A stretch of 64,000 bases of DNA from Streptomyces sp. NBC_01262 (GCF_036226365.1 NZ_CP108462.1:9408501-9472500), one strand, 5' to 3'. Counted from the stretch's first letter, positions 40,110 through 49,486 are shown. Notes: a model not told the origin generated them from the sequence alone. Numbers and translations: made by a program.

Positions 40110-42779
40110 ATGGCGCGAAGGGTGGGGCGACTCGCTGCGCTGGGCGCGAGGGTGGTGCGGTTGGTGGCGGTCGTGACGCGGCCGGTCCTGACCTTGTTGT
40201 TCGGGGTGCCGGGGACGGCTGTCGGCGGGGCTGCCGGGGCGGTGGCGGCCTCCGGCGGGGAGGCACTGGAGCGGGTGGCGGCGCGGCAGCGGGAGCTGCC
40301 GGGGCTGCTGCGGTTCTCCTGGCGGGGCCGGGTGCCGACGGTGGCCGACGCGGCGGACCCGATATGGCTCGGAGTGCATCCGGCGGCGCCCAACGGTGGC
40401 GGTGCGGCGGGCTTCGGGCGCGTACCGGCGTTCATCGACCGGGATGTGATGCCGCAGGTGGAGGCGGCGCTCAGCGCGGGGGAGGGCTTCGTGCTGCTGG
40501 TCGGGGAGTCGACGGCGGGCAAGTCGAGGCTGGCGTACGAGGTGATGCGGCAGCACTTCCCGAAGTACCACCTGGTGGTTCCCGACAGCCGGGAGTCGAT
40601 GGTGCGGCTGGTCGACATCGTCGTACGGCTGCAACGGGTCGTGGTGTGGCTGGACGAGCTGGACGCCTACCTCGGTGCGGGCGGGCTGAGCGCGGGTCAG
40701 GTGAGGCGGATGCTGGACGCCGACGGGGCGCGGGTGGTGGTGCTGGCGACGATGAGTGCCCAGCAGCACAGCCGGTTCGGGGCCCGTTCGCAGGCCGACA
40801 ACGAGCCGGGCCTGGACGTGCTGCGCAGCGGCCGCGAGGTGATCCGGCTGGCCGCCACCGTCCGGGTCGACCGGACCTGGAGCCCCGCCGAGATCGCCAG
40901 GGCCCGGCGACGCGCCGAGGATCCCCGGATCCGGGCCGCGGTCAACGACGCCGGATCGGGGCGGCGCGGGGTGGCCGAGTACCTGGCCGCGGCGCCCCAG
41001 CTGCTGGACGAGTGGCACAACGCCTGGTCGACCGGCACGCACCCGCGGGCCGCCGCCCTGGTGGCGGCAGCGGCCGACGCCCGCCGCGCCGGGTACCACC
41101 AACCCTTGCCGGAGGACGTGCTGCTGCGGATGCACGGCGTCCACCTGGAGCGGCGCGGCGGCATGGCGCTGCGCCCGGAGCCCTGGGAAGAGGCGCTGAC
41201 CTGGGCCACCGAGCCGCTGCACGCCACCTCCAGCCTGCTGCTGCCCCGCGACGGCCGCCGCTACCTGGCCTTCGACTACCTCCACCACACCCTGGACGAG
41301 CAGGTCCCGCCGCCGCGCATTCCGGCCGAGATCTGGCAGGCCCTCATCGAGCACGCGGACGCCGTCGGCGCGCACGACATCGGCACCACCGCCTACCAGC
41401 GCGGTGATCTCGCGCATGCCATGGCCGCGTTCGAGAAGGCCGGTGTGGACCGCGGACGGCTGCCCCGGCAGTGGTACGCCACCTGCGTCGGCGAGGCCGG
41501 CGACCCCGGACGCGCCGCCGGCCTGTACCGGGAGCTGGTCGCCGAGTGCACCGCCGAGCTGGGCCCGGACGCCCGCGAGACGCTGGAGAACCGCAACGCG
41601 TACGCCCGCTACGTGGGCATGGCAGGCCACCCGGCCGAAGCGGTGGACCTGCTGCGCGGCGTGATCGCCGACCGGGTGCGCGTCCTGGGGGCCGATCACT
41701 CGCACACCCTGAACAGCCGTAACAACCTGGCCCTGTTCCTGGGCGAGTCCGGACGGATCGGCCCGGCGCTCGCGGAGTTCGAGGCCGTGCTCGCCGACCG
41801 TACGCGGCTGCTGGGCGCCGACCATCCGCACACCCTCAGCAGCCGCTACGGCCATGGGTACCTGCTCGGTGACGCGGGCCGCCCGGCCCAGGCCGCCCGG
41901 ATCTTCGACAGCCTGGTCGCCGACCGCACCCGTACCCAGGGCCCCTACCATCCGTACACCCTCAACAACCGCCGCCACCATGCCCACTTCCTCGGCGAGG
42001 CCGGACACGCCGCCCAGGCCGCCGAGCTGTTCGCGGAACTCATCCAGGACTGCCTGCGTGTGCTCGACCAACGCCATCCCGACACCGTCGCGGCCCGCCA
42101 CGGCCACGCCCGCTTCCTCGGCGAGTCCGGCGACCCGGCCAGAGCGGCCGATCTGCTCACCGAACTGCTGGCCGACGCACACGGGGACGGCACGCGGGGC
42201 AGCGGCAGCGGAGTGCAAGGCTCCCGCAACCCGGTCGCCCTGGTCTGGCGGCGCTACCGGGCCTTCTTCATCGGGGAGGCAGGCGAACCCGACCAGGCGG
42301 CCCGGCTGCTCGGCGAACTGCTCACCGACAGCCGCAGCATCCTCGACGACGGTCACCCGCACCTGTTCGCCATCCGCGCCGCCCACGCCCGCAGTACCGG
42401 CCGGTGCGGCCGGACCGAGGAAGCCGTCGACCTGTACGAGCGGCTCGCCGACGACTGCGGCCGGGCCCTGGGCGCCGATCACCCCCACACCCTCGCCGCC
42501 CGCAGCGGACACGCCCGCGCCCTCGGCACCGCCGGCCGTGCCGCGGAAGCGGCCGACCTGCTGGAGATCCTCGTACAGGACCGCACCCGCGTCCTCGGCG
42601 ACGACCACCCGGCCACCCTCGGCAGCCGCAACGCCCACGCCTGGTTCGTCGGCCACGCCGGGGACCGCCCCCGCGCGGCCCGGCTGCTCCGGCAGATCCT
42701 GGAGGACCGGGTCCGGCACCTGGGCGAGGACCACCCGTGGACGCTGCGCACCCGGCGGGAGCTGGCCCGGTTCGAGTGA
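40110..42779 (+). CDS. P-loop NTPase with TPR-like repeats
   Basis: 889 residues. Near the N-terminus a hydrophobic Val/Leu/Gly-rich stretch (about 13-48) may insert in a membrane. The NTPase has Walker A GESTAGKS (132-139) and Walker B VVVWLDELDAY (about 170-180). From about residue 430 there are roughly nine repeats of about 42 residues with the pattern LGADHPHTLxxRxxxAxxLGxAGRxxxAAxLxxxLxxDR, the tetratricopeptide type seen in Streptomyces NB-ARC/STAND proteins. Such proteins are often signal sensors or phage-defence receptors; no effector domain is seen. Starts at ATG after GGGGGTGG. Confidence 0.82.
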   Translation: MARRVGRLAALGARVVRLVAVVTRPVLTLLFGVPGTAVGGAAGAVAASGGEALERVAARQRELPGLLRFSWRGRVPTVADAADPIWLGVHPAAPNGGGAAGFGRVPAFIDRDVMPQVEAALSAGEGFVLLVGESTAGKSRLAYEVMRQHFPKYHLVVPDSRESMVRLVDIVVRLQRVVVWLDELDAYLGAGGLSAGQVRRMLDADGARVVVLATMSAQQHSRFGARSQADNEPGLDVLRSGREVIRLAATVRVDRTWSPAEIARARRRAEDPRIRAAVNDAGSGRRGVAEYLAAAPQLLDEWHNAWSTGTHPRAAALVAAAADARRAGYHQPLPEDVLLRMHGVHLERRGGMALRPEPWEEALTWATEPLHATSSLLLPRDGRRYLAFDYLHHTLDEQVPPPRIPAEIWQALIEHADAVGAHDIGTTAYQRGDLAHAMAAFEKAGVDRGRLPRQWYATCVGEAGDPGRAAGLYRELVAECTAELGPDARETLENRNAYARYVGMAGHPAEAVDLLRGVIADRVRVLGADHSHTLNSRNNLALFLGESGRIGPALAEFEAVLADRTRLLGADHPHTLSSRYGHGYLLGDAGRPAQAARIFDSLVADRTRTQGPYHPYTLNNRRHHAHFLGEAGHAAQAAELFAELIQDCLRVLDQRHPDTVAARHGHARFLGESGDPARAADLLTELLADAHGDGTRGSGSGVQGSRNPVALVWRRYRAFFIGEAGEPDQAARLLGELLTDSRSILDDGHPHLFAIRAAHARSTGRCGRTEEAVDLYERLADDCGRALGADHPHTLAARSGHARALGTAGRAAEAADLLEILVQDRTRVLGDDHPATLGSRNAHAWFVGHAGDRPRAARLLRQILEDRVRHLGEDHPWTLRTRRELARFE

Positions 42780-42789
42780 GCGACAACTC

Positions 42790-44490
42790 CTATGGCCTGG
42801 ATCCGGTGTTCGCCGCTCCGGTCCTGCGGACGTGCAGCACGTTGCCGTCCAGGGGCAGCGGCGACCGGTCCACCAGGGTGAGGCCCGTGTCGGCGAACAG
42901 CCGGGCGTAGTGGTCGGCGCGCCGTTCGCGGCCGCCGACGTTGCACATCATGTGCAGGTCCCAGGCCGTGGCCAGCGACGCCGAGCCGTCGGCGGGCAGG
43001 AGGCGTTCGATGACGAGCAGATCGGCGGTCTCGGGCATCGCGCGGGCGCAGTGGCGCAGGATCTCGCGGCAGCGGTCGTCGTCCCAGTCGTGCAGGACGC
43101 GGGACAGGACGTAGATGTCGCCGCCCGCGGGTAGGTCCGCGAAGTCGCCCGCCCGGAAGGTGCACCGCGCCGTGTGGCCGGCCGCGCCGAGGAGGAGACG
43201 GGCGGTCTCGACGGTGTGCGGGCGCTCCAGCAGGAGGCCGTGCAGGCGTGGGTGTGCGGAAAGGATTCGGCCGAGCAGTTCCCCGCTGCCACCCGCGATG
43301 TCGACCACGGTGGCCCCTTCGGCCGCGGCGGTGAGGACCGGGTGGGCGGGCAGCGGGTCGAACATCCGTGAACCCGCGGCCATCGACCGGTCGAAGAGTT
43401 CGGCGAGTTCGGGATCGCGGGCGAAGTGGTCGAAGTGGTTCTCGCCGAAGCGCTGCTCGAAGGCGACCTGTCCGGTGCGCACGGTGTGCCCGAGCCCGGC
43501 GAAGGACTCGTAGAACGGGCCCCCGTACATCAGCGCCAGCGGCCGCATCGACCCATCGGCGTCCGCGCGCAGCAACCCGCCGGTGTCCGTGAGCCGGAAA
43601 CCGTCGCGGCTCTCGCTCACCACGCCGAGCATGGTGAGGTAACGCAGCAGCGTGGCCAGGTTCGGCGCGAAGGCACCGACGTCCCGCGCCAGTTCCGCCA
43701 CGCCGACGCCCCGCTCCTCGTCCATCGCCTCGGCCACCTCCAGCCGCGCGAACGCGGCCAGGGCCTGAGTCGTCCAAGCCCCGGTCAGCAGGCGCAGCAG
43801 GGTCTCGGCGGGCTGCCGCGCACGGTGCTCGTCGAGGTGGGCGGCGAGGATGTCGCGGTGGTCGCCGGGGACGTACATCTCCACGCGCCGGTACCCGGCC
43901 TTGGCCTCGGGGGGCGCGGTGAAGTAGAACACCGTGCCGTTCTCATGCGGGTTGTAGCCGCCGCCGTCGGGGGCGGCGCCGTACCGTGCGAAGGTCGCGC
44001 ACAGGCCGCGCAGCACCAACGGGTCCGGTGCCCGGACCTCGAAGGCGACATGCGCCTCGTGCTGCCGCTCCCGCTCGTGCGCGGCGACCGTCTCGAGGTC
44101 CGACCCCGGCGGCACGGTCAGCGCGAACACCTCGACCCAGCGCCGCGCCCCGTCCAGGCACTCCACCGCGGGGCGCACAATGCCGACGTCGAGCTCCGCC
44201 GCACCCCGCTTGTGCCGTACGGCGAGACGCTCGCGCACGACCACGCTCGGCCGCGGCGGCGCGTCCGCGACGAGCCCGCAGCCGGCGAGCGTGGCGTCCA
44301 GCGCCGCCTCGTCGGGCGGGAAGACCAGCAGCGCCGCGTGCGAGAAGTCGCAGCGCTCCACCAGGGTCCGCAGCTCCGGGCCGTCGAGCCCGGGAAGCAG
44401 GAGCGGGAGCAGCGTGGCGGTGTCCTGTTCCCTGACGAAGTCGACCGTCGTGCGCAGGCGGGACGTATCGCCCGACAATGCCGTGATCAT
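42790..44490 (-). CDS. O-methyltransferase with N-terminal VOC-like domain
   Basis: 566 residues, much longer than ordinary O-methyltransferases (about 340). The C-terminal about 330 residues carry the dimerisation/winged-helix part and the SAM motifs VVDIAGGSGELLG, IYVLSRVLHDWDDDRC and DLLVIERLLPADG, with the HDWDD catalytic His. The N-terminal about 230 residues (DFSHAALLVFPPDEAAL, HEAHVAFEVRAPDPL, GYNPHENGTVFYF) look like a VOC-type fold, perhaps for substrate binding. It lies 67 bases downstream of a PobA-like hydroxylase on the same strand, so the pair probably hydroxylates and then methylates one aromatic substrate. Confidence 0.82.
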   Translation of the reverse strand: MITALSGDTSRLRTTVDFVREQDTATLLPLLLPGLDGPELRTLVERCDFSHAALLVFPPDEAALDATLAGCGLVADAPPRPSVVVRERLAVRHKRGAAELDVGIVRPAVECLDGARRWVEVFALTVPPGSDLETVAAHERERQHEAHVAFEVRAPDPLVLRGLCATFARYGAAPDGGGYNPHENGTVFYFTAPPEAKAGYRRVEMYVPGDHRDILAAHLDEHRARQPAETLLRLLTGAWTTQALAAFARLEVAEAMDEERGVGVAELARDVGAFAPNLATLLRYLTMLGVVSESRDGFRLTDTGGLLRADADGSMRPLALMYGGPFYESFAGLGHTVRTGQVAFEQRFGENHFDHFARDPELAELFDRSMAAGSRMFDPLPAHPVLTAAAEGATVVDIAGGSGELLGRILSAHPRLHGLLLERPHTVETARLLLGAAGHTARCTFRAGDFADLPAGGDIYVLSRVLHDWDDDRCREILRHCARAMPETADLLVIERLLPADGSASLATAWDLHMMCNVGGRERRADHYARLFADTGLTLVDRSPLPLDGNVLHVRRTGAANTGSRP

Positions 44491-44557
44491 TGCGGGGGAA
44501 TCCTCATTCCGGGGGTTCGGATGTATGCGGGGGCGGTGTTTTTTGGAGGGCGAGCGG

Positions 44558-45769
44558 CTATACGCCGACGTAGTGCTCGGCGAACCAGTCCTGCTGGCTG
44601 CGCGAGGTGCGCAGCGAGGTGAGGCGGGAGCGGCGCAGTGAGTTGTGGAACAGCGACTCGCCGTCCGCGCCGGACGGGCCGTGCAGCAGCCCGATCATCC
44701 AGTGCGAGAACTCCTGCGCACGCCAGATGTGCGCCAGAGACCGCGCCGAGTAGGCGTCGAGGCCCTCGGGGTCCCCGGCGGTGAGGTCGTCGATCAGCGC
44801 CTGGGCCAGGAGCGCCGCTTCGAGGACCGCGAGATTGGCGCCCTTGGCGGCGGACGGACTGATCAGACCGGCCGCGTCGCCCACGAGGAACAGCGCGCCG
44901 TGGCGCAGCGGTTCGAGCACGTCGGACTCCAGGTCCACGACGCAGCGCTGCACGACGCGCCCTCGGCGCAGCGGGCCGTACTCCCGCGCCCGCATCCGCT
45001 GCTCCAGCTCGTCCCAGATCCGCTCCTCGGACCAGGTGTCGGCCAGGGTGCCGCGCTCGCACTGCAGGTAGTAGCGGGTGACCTCGCTGGTGCGGGCCAT
45101 GTGCCCGGCGAACCCGCGCTCGTGCACCGCGTACCCGACGGCGTCCAGACTGGGCGGCGCCTCGGCGAGCAGACCGAGCCAGGTCACGCCGTGATCGCGG
45201 TGATGGCGGACCGTGCCGGCCGGCAGCGAACGCCGGGCCGCCCCGTGACGCCCGTCGCAGCCGGCCACGTACCGCGCCCGCCACAGTCCGGGCCGCCCGT
45301 CGGCCTCGCGCACGGCCACCTCGGGCCGCTCGCTGTCGGCGTCACGTACGGCCACGGCCTCGGTGCCGAACCGGATCTGTCCGCCCCGTTCCAGGAACCG
45401 CGTCAACAGGTCGGTCACCAGCTCCTGCTGGGGGTAGACGGTGTGCCGATCCCGCTGCCCGAGCCCGCTGTAGTCCAGCCGGAACCGGCCGTCGTCGGTA
45501 CGGAACTCGCAGGTGCTGTGGATCTGCCCGCGTCGCTCCAGCCCCTCGGCGAGACCGTGCCGCTTCAGGATCCGCACGGTATTGGCGGCCAGGAACCCGG
45601 CACGCGCCCGCGTCTGCACATGTGTGCGCTCGGCCCGCTCCAGGACGACGCAGTCGATCCCCCGGTCCACAAGGATGTTGCCGAGCACAAGCCCGGCCGG
45701 CCCCGCCCCGAGGACGACCACACCGGTCGCGTGGTCGGCCGGTCGCCGCCGGCCGTTCCTGTCTGTCAT
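44558..45769 (-). CDS. PobA-like FAD-dependent aromatic hydroxylase
   Basis: 403 residues. Class A flavin monooxygenase: FAD site VVLGAGPAGLVLG (about 18-30), the DG motif YVAGCDGRHGAARRSL and the GD motif LFLVGDAAGLISPSAAKGAN. Length and motifs (Tyr in RTHVQTRARAGFL region, PSAAKGANLA) place it next to 4-hydroxybenzoate 3-monooxygenase (PobA). It uses NAD(P)H and O2 to hydroxylate a phenolic acid ortho to a hydroxyl. The next gene encodes a methyltransferase, so a hydroxylation-methylation tailoring pair is inferred. No core biosynthetic gene is nearby. Confidence 0.88.
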   Translation of the reverse strand: MTDRNGRRRPADHATGVVVLGAGPAGLVLGNILVDRGIDCVVLERAERTHVQTRARAGFLAANTVRILKRHGLAEGLERRGQIHSTCEFRTDDGRFRLDYSGLGQRDRHTVYPQQELVTDLLTRFLERGGQIRFGTEAVAVRDADSERPEVAVREADGRPGLWRARYVAGCDGRHGAARRSLPAGTVRHHRDHGVTWLGLLAEAPPSLDAVGYAVHERGFAGHMARTSEVTRYYLQCERGTLADTWSEERIWDELEQRMRAREYGPLRRGRVVQRCVVDLESDVLEPLRHGALFLVGDAAGLISPSAAKGANLAVLEAALLAQALIDDLTAGDPEGLDAYSARSLAHIWRAQEFSHWMIGLLHGPSGADGESLFHNSLRRSRLTSLRTSRSQQDWFAEHYVGV

Positions 45770-46192
45770 AGAAGCAGATACTAAGTAGCCTAAAATCTAT
45801 CTTTGCACCGAAATCACCTGAATGCCCGGCTCAAACGGCAAAAAGATCACCACTGCGGACAGGTCCTGGCAGTCCCGCGGCAGTTCGCTGTCTTCGCTGG
45901 TCAGTGGGCCTTGCGATTGACGACATTCGATTCGGGCTACAGCAGGCGTGGGCTGTGGGTGACCCGCTCAACCCGCCCGTGCGGCAGGTCGAGTGCGGCA
46001 GGATGGGGAACCAGCGAGGCTCCTGCGCCGACGGGTTGAGACTTCGAACACCTCCCCCCCCACGACACAGGAGCCTCGTGCGTTGCGGGTCCCGCCGCCG
46101 TTGTGCCGAGGCAAACGGCTTGTCACACGCCCTGACGCGGCGGCACTTCTGCCACCGACTGCGGAGGGCGTGTGACAGGCGGGCCCGACAAC
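45770..46192. other. Gene-free region with 11-bp inverted repeat
   Basis: 423 bases. AT-rich at the left (likely promoter of the hydroxylase). CGAGGCTCCTG at 46015-46025 and CAGGAGCCTCG at 46068-46078 are perfect 11-bp inverted repeats 42 bases apart, with a C8 run between. Open frames are short and unrecognised. An end of a decayed mobile element is possible but not shown. Confidence 0.45.
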
Positions 46193-47263
46193 TCATTGGA
46201 TCAGGTCGGTGTGCGGATGCCCGGGAGAGGCCGGGCAGACGTAGAGCTGCATGTTGTCGGTGCTGCCTACTTCTACCTTGGTCGGCTGCGCGGGGTCCTG
46301 GCCGGCGTAATGACTGTCGGCGTAGGCGGCAGCTCGGTCTTCGTACGGCGCCCAGCCGCGTAGCTCACCACCGTCCCATTCGAAGGAGGCGATGGTCAGC
46401 AGCGGAACCATCTGCACGTCGCACACGCCACAGTAACGGGGGTTGGGGTCGGTGCGGCCCCACGGAGGCCAGCCGCCGACCTTCCAGCCGGGAGAGTCAG
46501 CCAGATTGCCGTTGTAGAACTCCGCCGGATACTCCGCGTACGAGCTGTCCACGCCGACGTCGGCTGCCTGCCACCTGCTCCAGTCTTCCACCGTCAGCCG
46601 CAACTCCGGGCTCAGATCGAGGCTGTTGGGATACTCGGTGATTGCTTCTGGTGCCAGCAGACACGGCTCCGGCAGATATCCCCGCCAGTTCACCTCCCAC
46701 GGTTCCGGCGGTGCGACGAGGACGTCGCCGACCTCCGCGGCGGACCGCCAGAACAGTGCGGTCGACGGCTTGTGATCCGGATTGTGGTCATAAGGGCACC
46801 AGAGGACCTGGAGCAGATCGGCCTGTCCGGGCGGCCGCAACAGGGGTATGTCGCGCAGATACAGCTGGGCCACGGGCAGCATCGGCACCGGGCGCTCCGC
46901 GGGCCACGGAGGGCCTGCGTCGAGTCGCTCCGCGAGCATCGCGGCATTCCGTTCCTTGACCGCCTCCTCCTCGGGCGTGAACGCGGGACCATGGGGATCA
47001 CGGAGCTGCCGGGCCACCCTGCGTCTGGTCAGTCGCACTTCTGCCGGCGACTCGCGGAATCTGCTGTCCACGTGCGTGCCTTCGCAGTGCGGCCACGGCT
47101 CCTCGGCCGGCCACAGCAACGGCCCCCCGACCGAGCTCTCCCCTGTCGAAGGCGACCCGGGACGAGGATGCAGCCGTATCGCAGGACGCGCTAACGGGGC
47201 CAGCTCAGGAAAGACCGCGGTCACGTCCACGGGCCGCGGCGGAGTAGTACGTTCGAAAACCAT
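46193..47263 (-). CDS. DUF1963-like uncharacterised protein
   Basis: 356 residues, cytoplasmic. Sequence features (SVGGPLLWPAEEPWPHC, VPMLPVAQLYLRDIP, LLQVLWCPYDH, VGGWPPWGRTDPNPRYCGVCD, MQLYVCPASPGHP) resemble the DUF1963/YwqG-like family common in actinobacteria. CxxC in YCGVCD and a distal Cys may bind a metal. The function is unknown. ATG 47263 has AGGA eight bases upstream. No co-transcribed partner. Confidence 0.7.
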   Translation of the reverse strand: MVFERTTPPRPVDVTAVFPELAPLARPAIRLHPRPGSPSTGESSVGGPLLWPAEEPWPHCEGTHVDSRFRESPAEVRLTRRRVARQLRDPHGPAFTPEEEAVKERNAAMLAERLDAGPPWPAERPVPMLPVAQLYLRDIPLLRPPGQADLLQVLWCPYDHNPDHKPSTALFWRSAAEVGDVLVAPPEPWEVNWRGYLPEPCLLAPEAITEYPNSLDLSPELRLTVEDWSRWQAADVGVDSSYAEYPAEFYNGNLADSPGWKVGGWPPWGRTDPNPRYCGVCDVQMVPLLTIASFEWDGGELRGWAPYEDRAAAYADSHYAGQDPAQPTKVEVGSTDNMQLYVCPASPGHPHTDLIQ

Positions 47264-47557
47264 GCCGGTGATCCTGCCACCAGCCACTGACAACCCCTGG
47301 CCGCCTCAACCGGCGTCGGTGGCATCGGTGTTCAGTTGGTCTGCTCGGCAGTGCGTGACAGGTGGTGCGGCGGGCGTAGTGGCAGCGTTTGGCGGTGGCT
47401 TGGTGGAGTCGCCTGTTGCGGGATCAGATCAGATCAGCGTGCGGTCGGGATTCCGGTGGCGCCCCGATGGCAGCGCCAGCGTCACGAAGCGGTGGCGACG
47501 CAAGCCCGCACGGCCCGCGGACACCCGACCCCGCTCACATTCGGCGGGAGCTGAGCG

Positions 47558-48250
47558 TCACGTCGGCGGCCGGGTGAGTTTGGCGGCCACGGCGTCGAGG
47601 ACCCAGTCCAGGCCGGTCGCGAAGGATGCCTCGGCGTCCACGTCCGTGCCGTCGTACACGGCCTTGGCCAGCGCCGGGAAGCGGCCGGTGGCCAGCATTC
47701 TCGTCACATGCGGGCCGGAGGCGCGCTGCCAGTCGTGCTTGGACAGGCCCGTGGCGCGCTCGGCCCGCAGGTTCGCGATCTCGCGCCTGATCGCGCCGGT
47801 GAAGTAGGCGCTGACGGTCTCCACGGCGCGCATGACGGTGTCGATGCCGGCGAGGCCGTCGAGGGAGGCCAGCGTGGCCTCGGTCACGGCGAGGCCGTTC
47901 GGGCCCAGGGCCGGGCGGCCGCCGAGCAGGTCGGCCAGCCATTCGTGGCGGAGAGCGGTCTGCCTGGTGCGGTGGGCGAGGACGCGCAGCGCCTCCCGCC
48001 AGTCGCCGGGCTGCTCTGCGGGGAGGATCTCGGCCTGGACCTCGTCCACCATGAGGTCGAACAGTTCCTGCTTGGTGGAGATGAATCCGTACAGCCGCAT
48101 CGGGCCTGCGTTCAGCCGGGCAGCGACCTTGCGCAACGACACCGCCTCCAGCCCGCCCTCGTCGGCCAGCGCGATGGCGGCGGCGACGATCCGCTCCCGG
48201 TCGAGCGGAAGGGGGCGAGTCGGCGGCTCCGGCCGGTCCCACACAGTCAT
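47558..48250 (-). CDS. TetR-family repressor
   Basis: 230 residues. N-terminal helix-turn-helix (RERIVAAAIALADEGGLEAVS, LRKVAARLNAGPMRLYGFIST, about 16-58) and a C-terminal TetR_C-type domain similar to that of TetR/antibiotic-responsive repressors (YFTGAIRREIANLRAERA). ATG 48250 is chosen because a TACGGT -10 box lies six bases upstream (48262-48257); an in-frame ATG at 48256 would abut the -10 box. It is divergent from a TetX-like monooxygenase and presumably represses it until a drug-like ligand binds. Confidence 0.9.
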   Translation of the reverse strand: MTVWDRPEPPTRPLPLDRERIVAAAIALADEGGLEAVSLRKVAARLNAGPMRLYGFISTKQELFDLMVDEVQAEILPAEQPGDWREALRVLAHRTRQTALRHEWLADLLGGRPALGPNGLAVTEATLASLDGLAGIDTVMRAVETVSAYFTGAIRREIANLRAERATGLSKHDWQRASGPHVTRMLATGRFPALAKAVYDGTDVDAEASFATGLDWVLDAVAAKLTRPPT

Positions 48251-48303
48251 GGTCATACCGTACCGTTGCGATGCACCGTAATGAAGCAATACAGTGTATC
48301 GAC
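48251..48303. promoter_or_regulatory. Divergent promoters and ATACA-N-TGTAT operator
   Basis: Minus: -10 TACGGT (48262-48257), -35 TTCATT (48285-48280). Plus: -35 TTGCGA (48266-48271), 18-base spacer, -10 TACAGT (48290-48295), ATG 48304 eight bases on. The palindrome ATACAGTGTAT (48289-48299) covers the plus -10 box, ideal for repression by the TetR protein (inference). Confidence 0.65.
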
Positions 48304-49422
48304 ATGAGACACCGCATCGCAGTGGTCGGGAGCGGTCCTGCCGGCCTTACCTTCGCCCGCGTCCTGCACCGCCACGGCTACCCCGTCGCTGTCCTCGAAC
48401 GCGATCCCACCCCCGACGCCCGCCCCCTGGGCGGCACACTGGACCTGCACGAAGGGCTGGGCCAGCTCGCGCTGGACAAGGCGGGGCTGCTGGGGGAGTT
48501 CGAGGCGCTGTCCCGTCCCGAGGGTCAGGCCATGCGGATCCTGGACGCGGACGGGACCGTCCTGCGCGACTGGCGACCCCGTCCGGATGACCGGGCCAAT
48601 CCCGAGATCGACCGCGGGCAACTCCGTGATCTGCTGCTCGGCCCTCTCGAAGTCCAGTGGGGTCGAGGCGTGACGCAGGCGGTGCCGGGGACCCGGGACG
48701 GCGTACGGGTCCATTTCGCCGACGGGCGACAGGAGACGTTCGACCTCGTGGTCGGCGCGGACGGCGCCTGGTCCCGGATCCGCCCGGCAGTCTCGTCGGC
48801 GACGCCGCACTACACCGGCGTCACCTCGGTCGAGACCTCCCTCGACGACGTCGACACCCGTCACCCTGACCTCGCCCGGTTGATCGGCGACGGTTCCATG
48901 GCTGTGTACGGCGTGAACCGAAGCCTCGTCGCCCAGCGCAACAGCGGCGGCCACGTGAAGGTGTACACCAAATTCCGCGCCCCGCTCGACTGGCACACGA
49001 ACCTGGACCTGGCCGACGTCGAGGCCGTGCGATCGAGCCTGCTGGCTCTGTTCGACGGCTGGGCCGCTCCCGTCCTCGACCTCCTCCGCCACGGCACCGC
49101 GTTCGCCCACCGCCCCCTCTACGTCCTGCCCGTCTCCCACACCTGGACCCACGTCCCCGGGGTGACGCTCCTGGGCGACGCCGCCCACCTGATGCCCCCA
49201 CTGGGGGCGGGTGCGAACCTCGCGATGCTGGAAGGCGCCGAACTCGCCGAGTCCATCGCCACCGCCCCTGGAGACCTGGACGAGACCGTCCGCTCCTTCG
49301 AGCAACAGATGTGGGCACGGGCCGGCAAGTGGGCGAAGATCACGACCGCCGGTCTGGAACGCCTCGTGAGCCCGGACCCCGCCGAAGCCGTCGCCCTCTT
49401 CGACCAGGTCCAGCCATCCTGA
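48304..49422 (+). CDS. TetX-like FAD-dependent monooxygenase
   Basis: 372 residues. FAD site AVVGSGPAGLTFAR, the stretch GGTLDLHEGLGQLALDKAG (about 48-66) and ANPEIDRGQLRDLLL, which closely resemble TetX flavin monooxygenases, then VVGADGAWS and LLGDAAHLMPPLGAGANLA. TetX-type enzymes hydroxylate and inactivate tetracyclines; related enzymes act on other polycyclic phenols, so the substrate is not assigned. The -10 box 8 bases upstream predicts a nearly leaderless mRNA. TetR-regulated, with MFS exporters a few kb away. Confidence 0.88.
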   Translation: MRHRIAVVGSGPAGLTFARVLHRHGYPVAVLERDPTPDARPLGGTLDLHEGLGQLALDKAGLLGEFEALSRPEGQAMRILDADGTVLRDWRPRPDDRANPEIDRGQLRDLLLGPLEVQWGRGVTQAVPGTRDGVRVHFADGRQETFDLVVGADGAWSRIRPAVSSATPHYTGVTSVETSLDDVDTRHPDLARLIGDGSMAVYGVNRSLVAQRNSGGHVKVYTKFRAPLDWHTNLDLADVEAVRSSLLALFDGWAAPVLDLLRHGTAFAHRPLYVLPVSHTWTHVPGVTLLGDAAHLMPPLGAGANLAMLEGAELAESIATAPGDLDETVRSFEQQMWARAGKWAKITTAGLERLVSPDPAEAVALFDQVQPS

Positions 49423-49486
49423 CTGCCAAGCGCGAGAGCACCAGCCCCAACAACTCGCCACGCGGTCCCTTCCGGCAAAACCACCG

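Noticed and set aside
39966-42734. Minus-strand frame of over 900 codons opposite the TPR protein
   Set aside because: Repetitive because the TPR gene is repetitive; no start context and no known domain.
42790-45769. Biosynthetic gene cluster
   Set aside because: Only two tailoring enzymes are present; no synthase, precursor or transporter gene of a pathway adjoins them.
47421-47437. GATCA repeated three times
   Set aside because: Too short and common to be meaningful; the surrounding 294 bases hold no recognisable gene.
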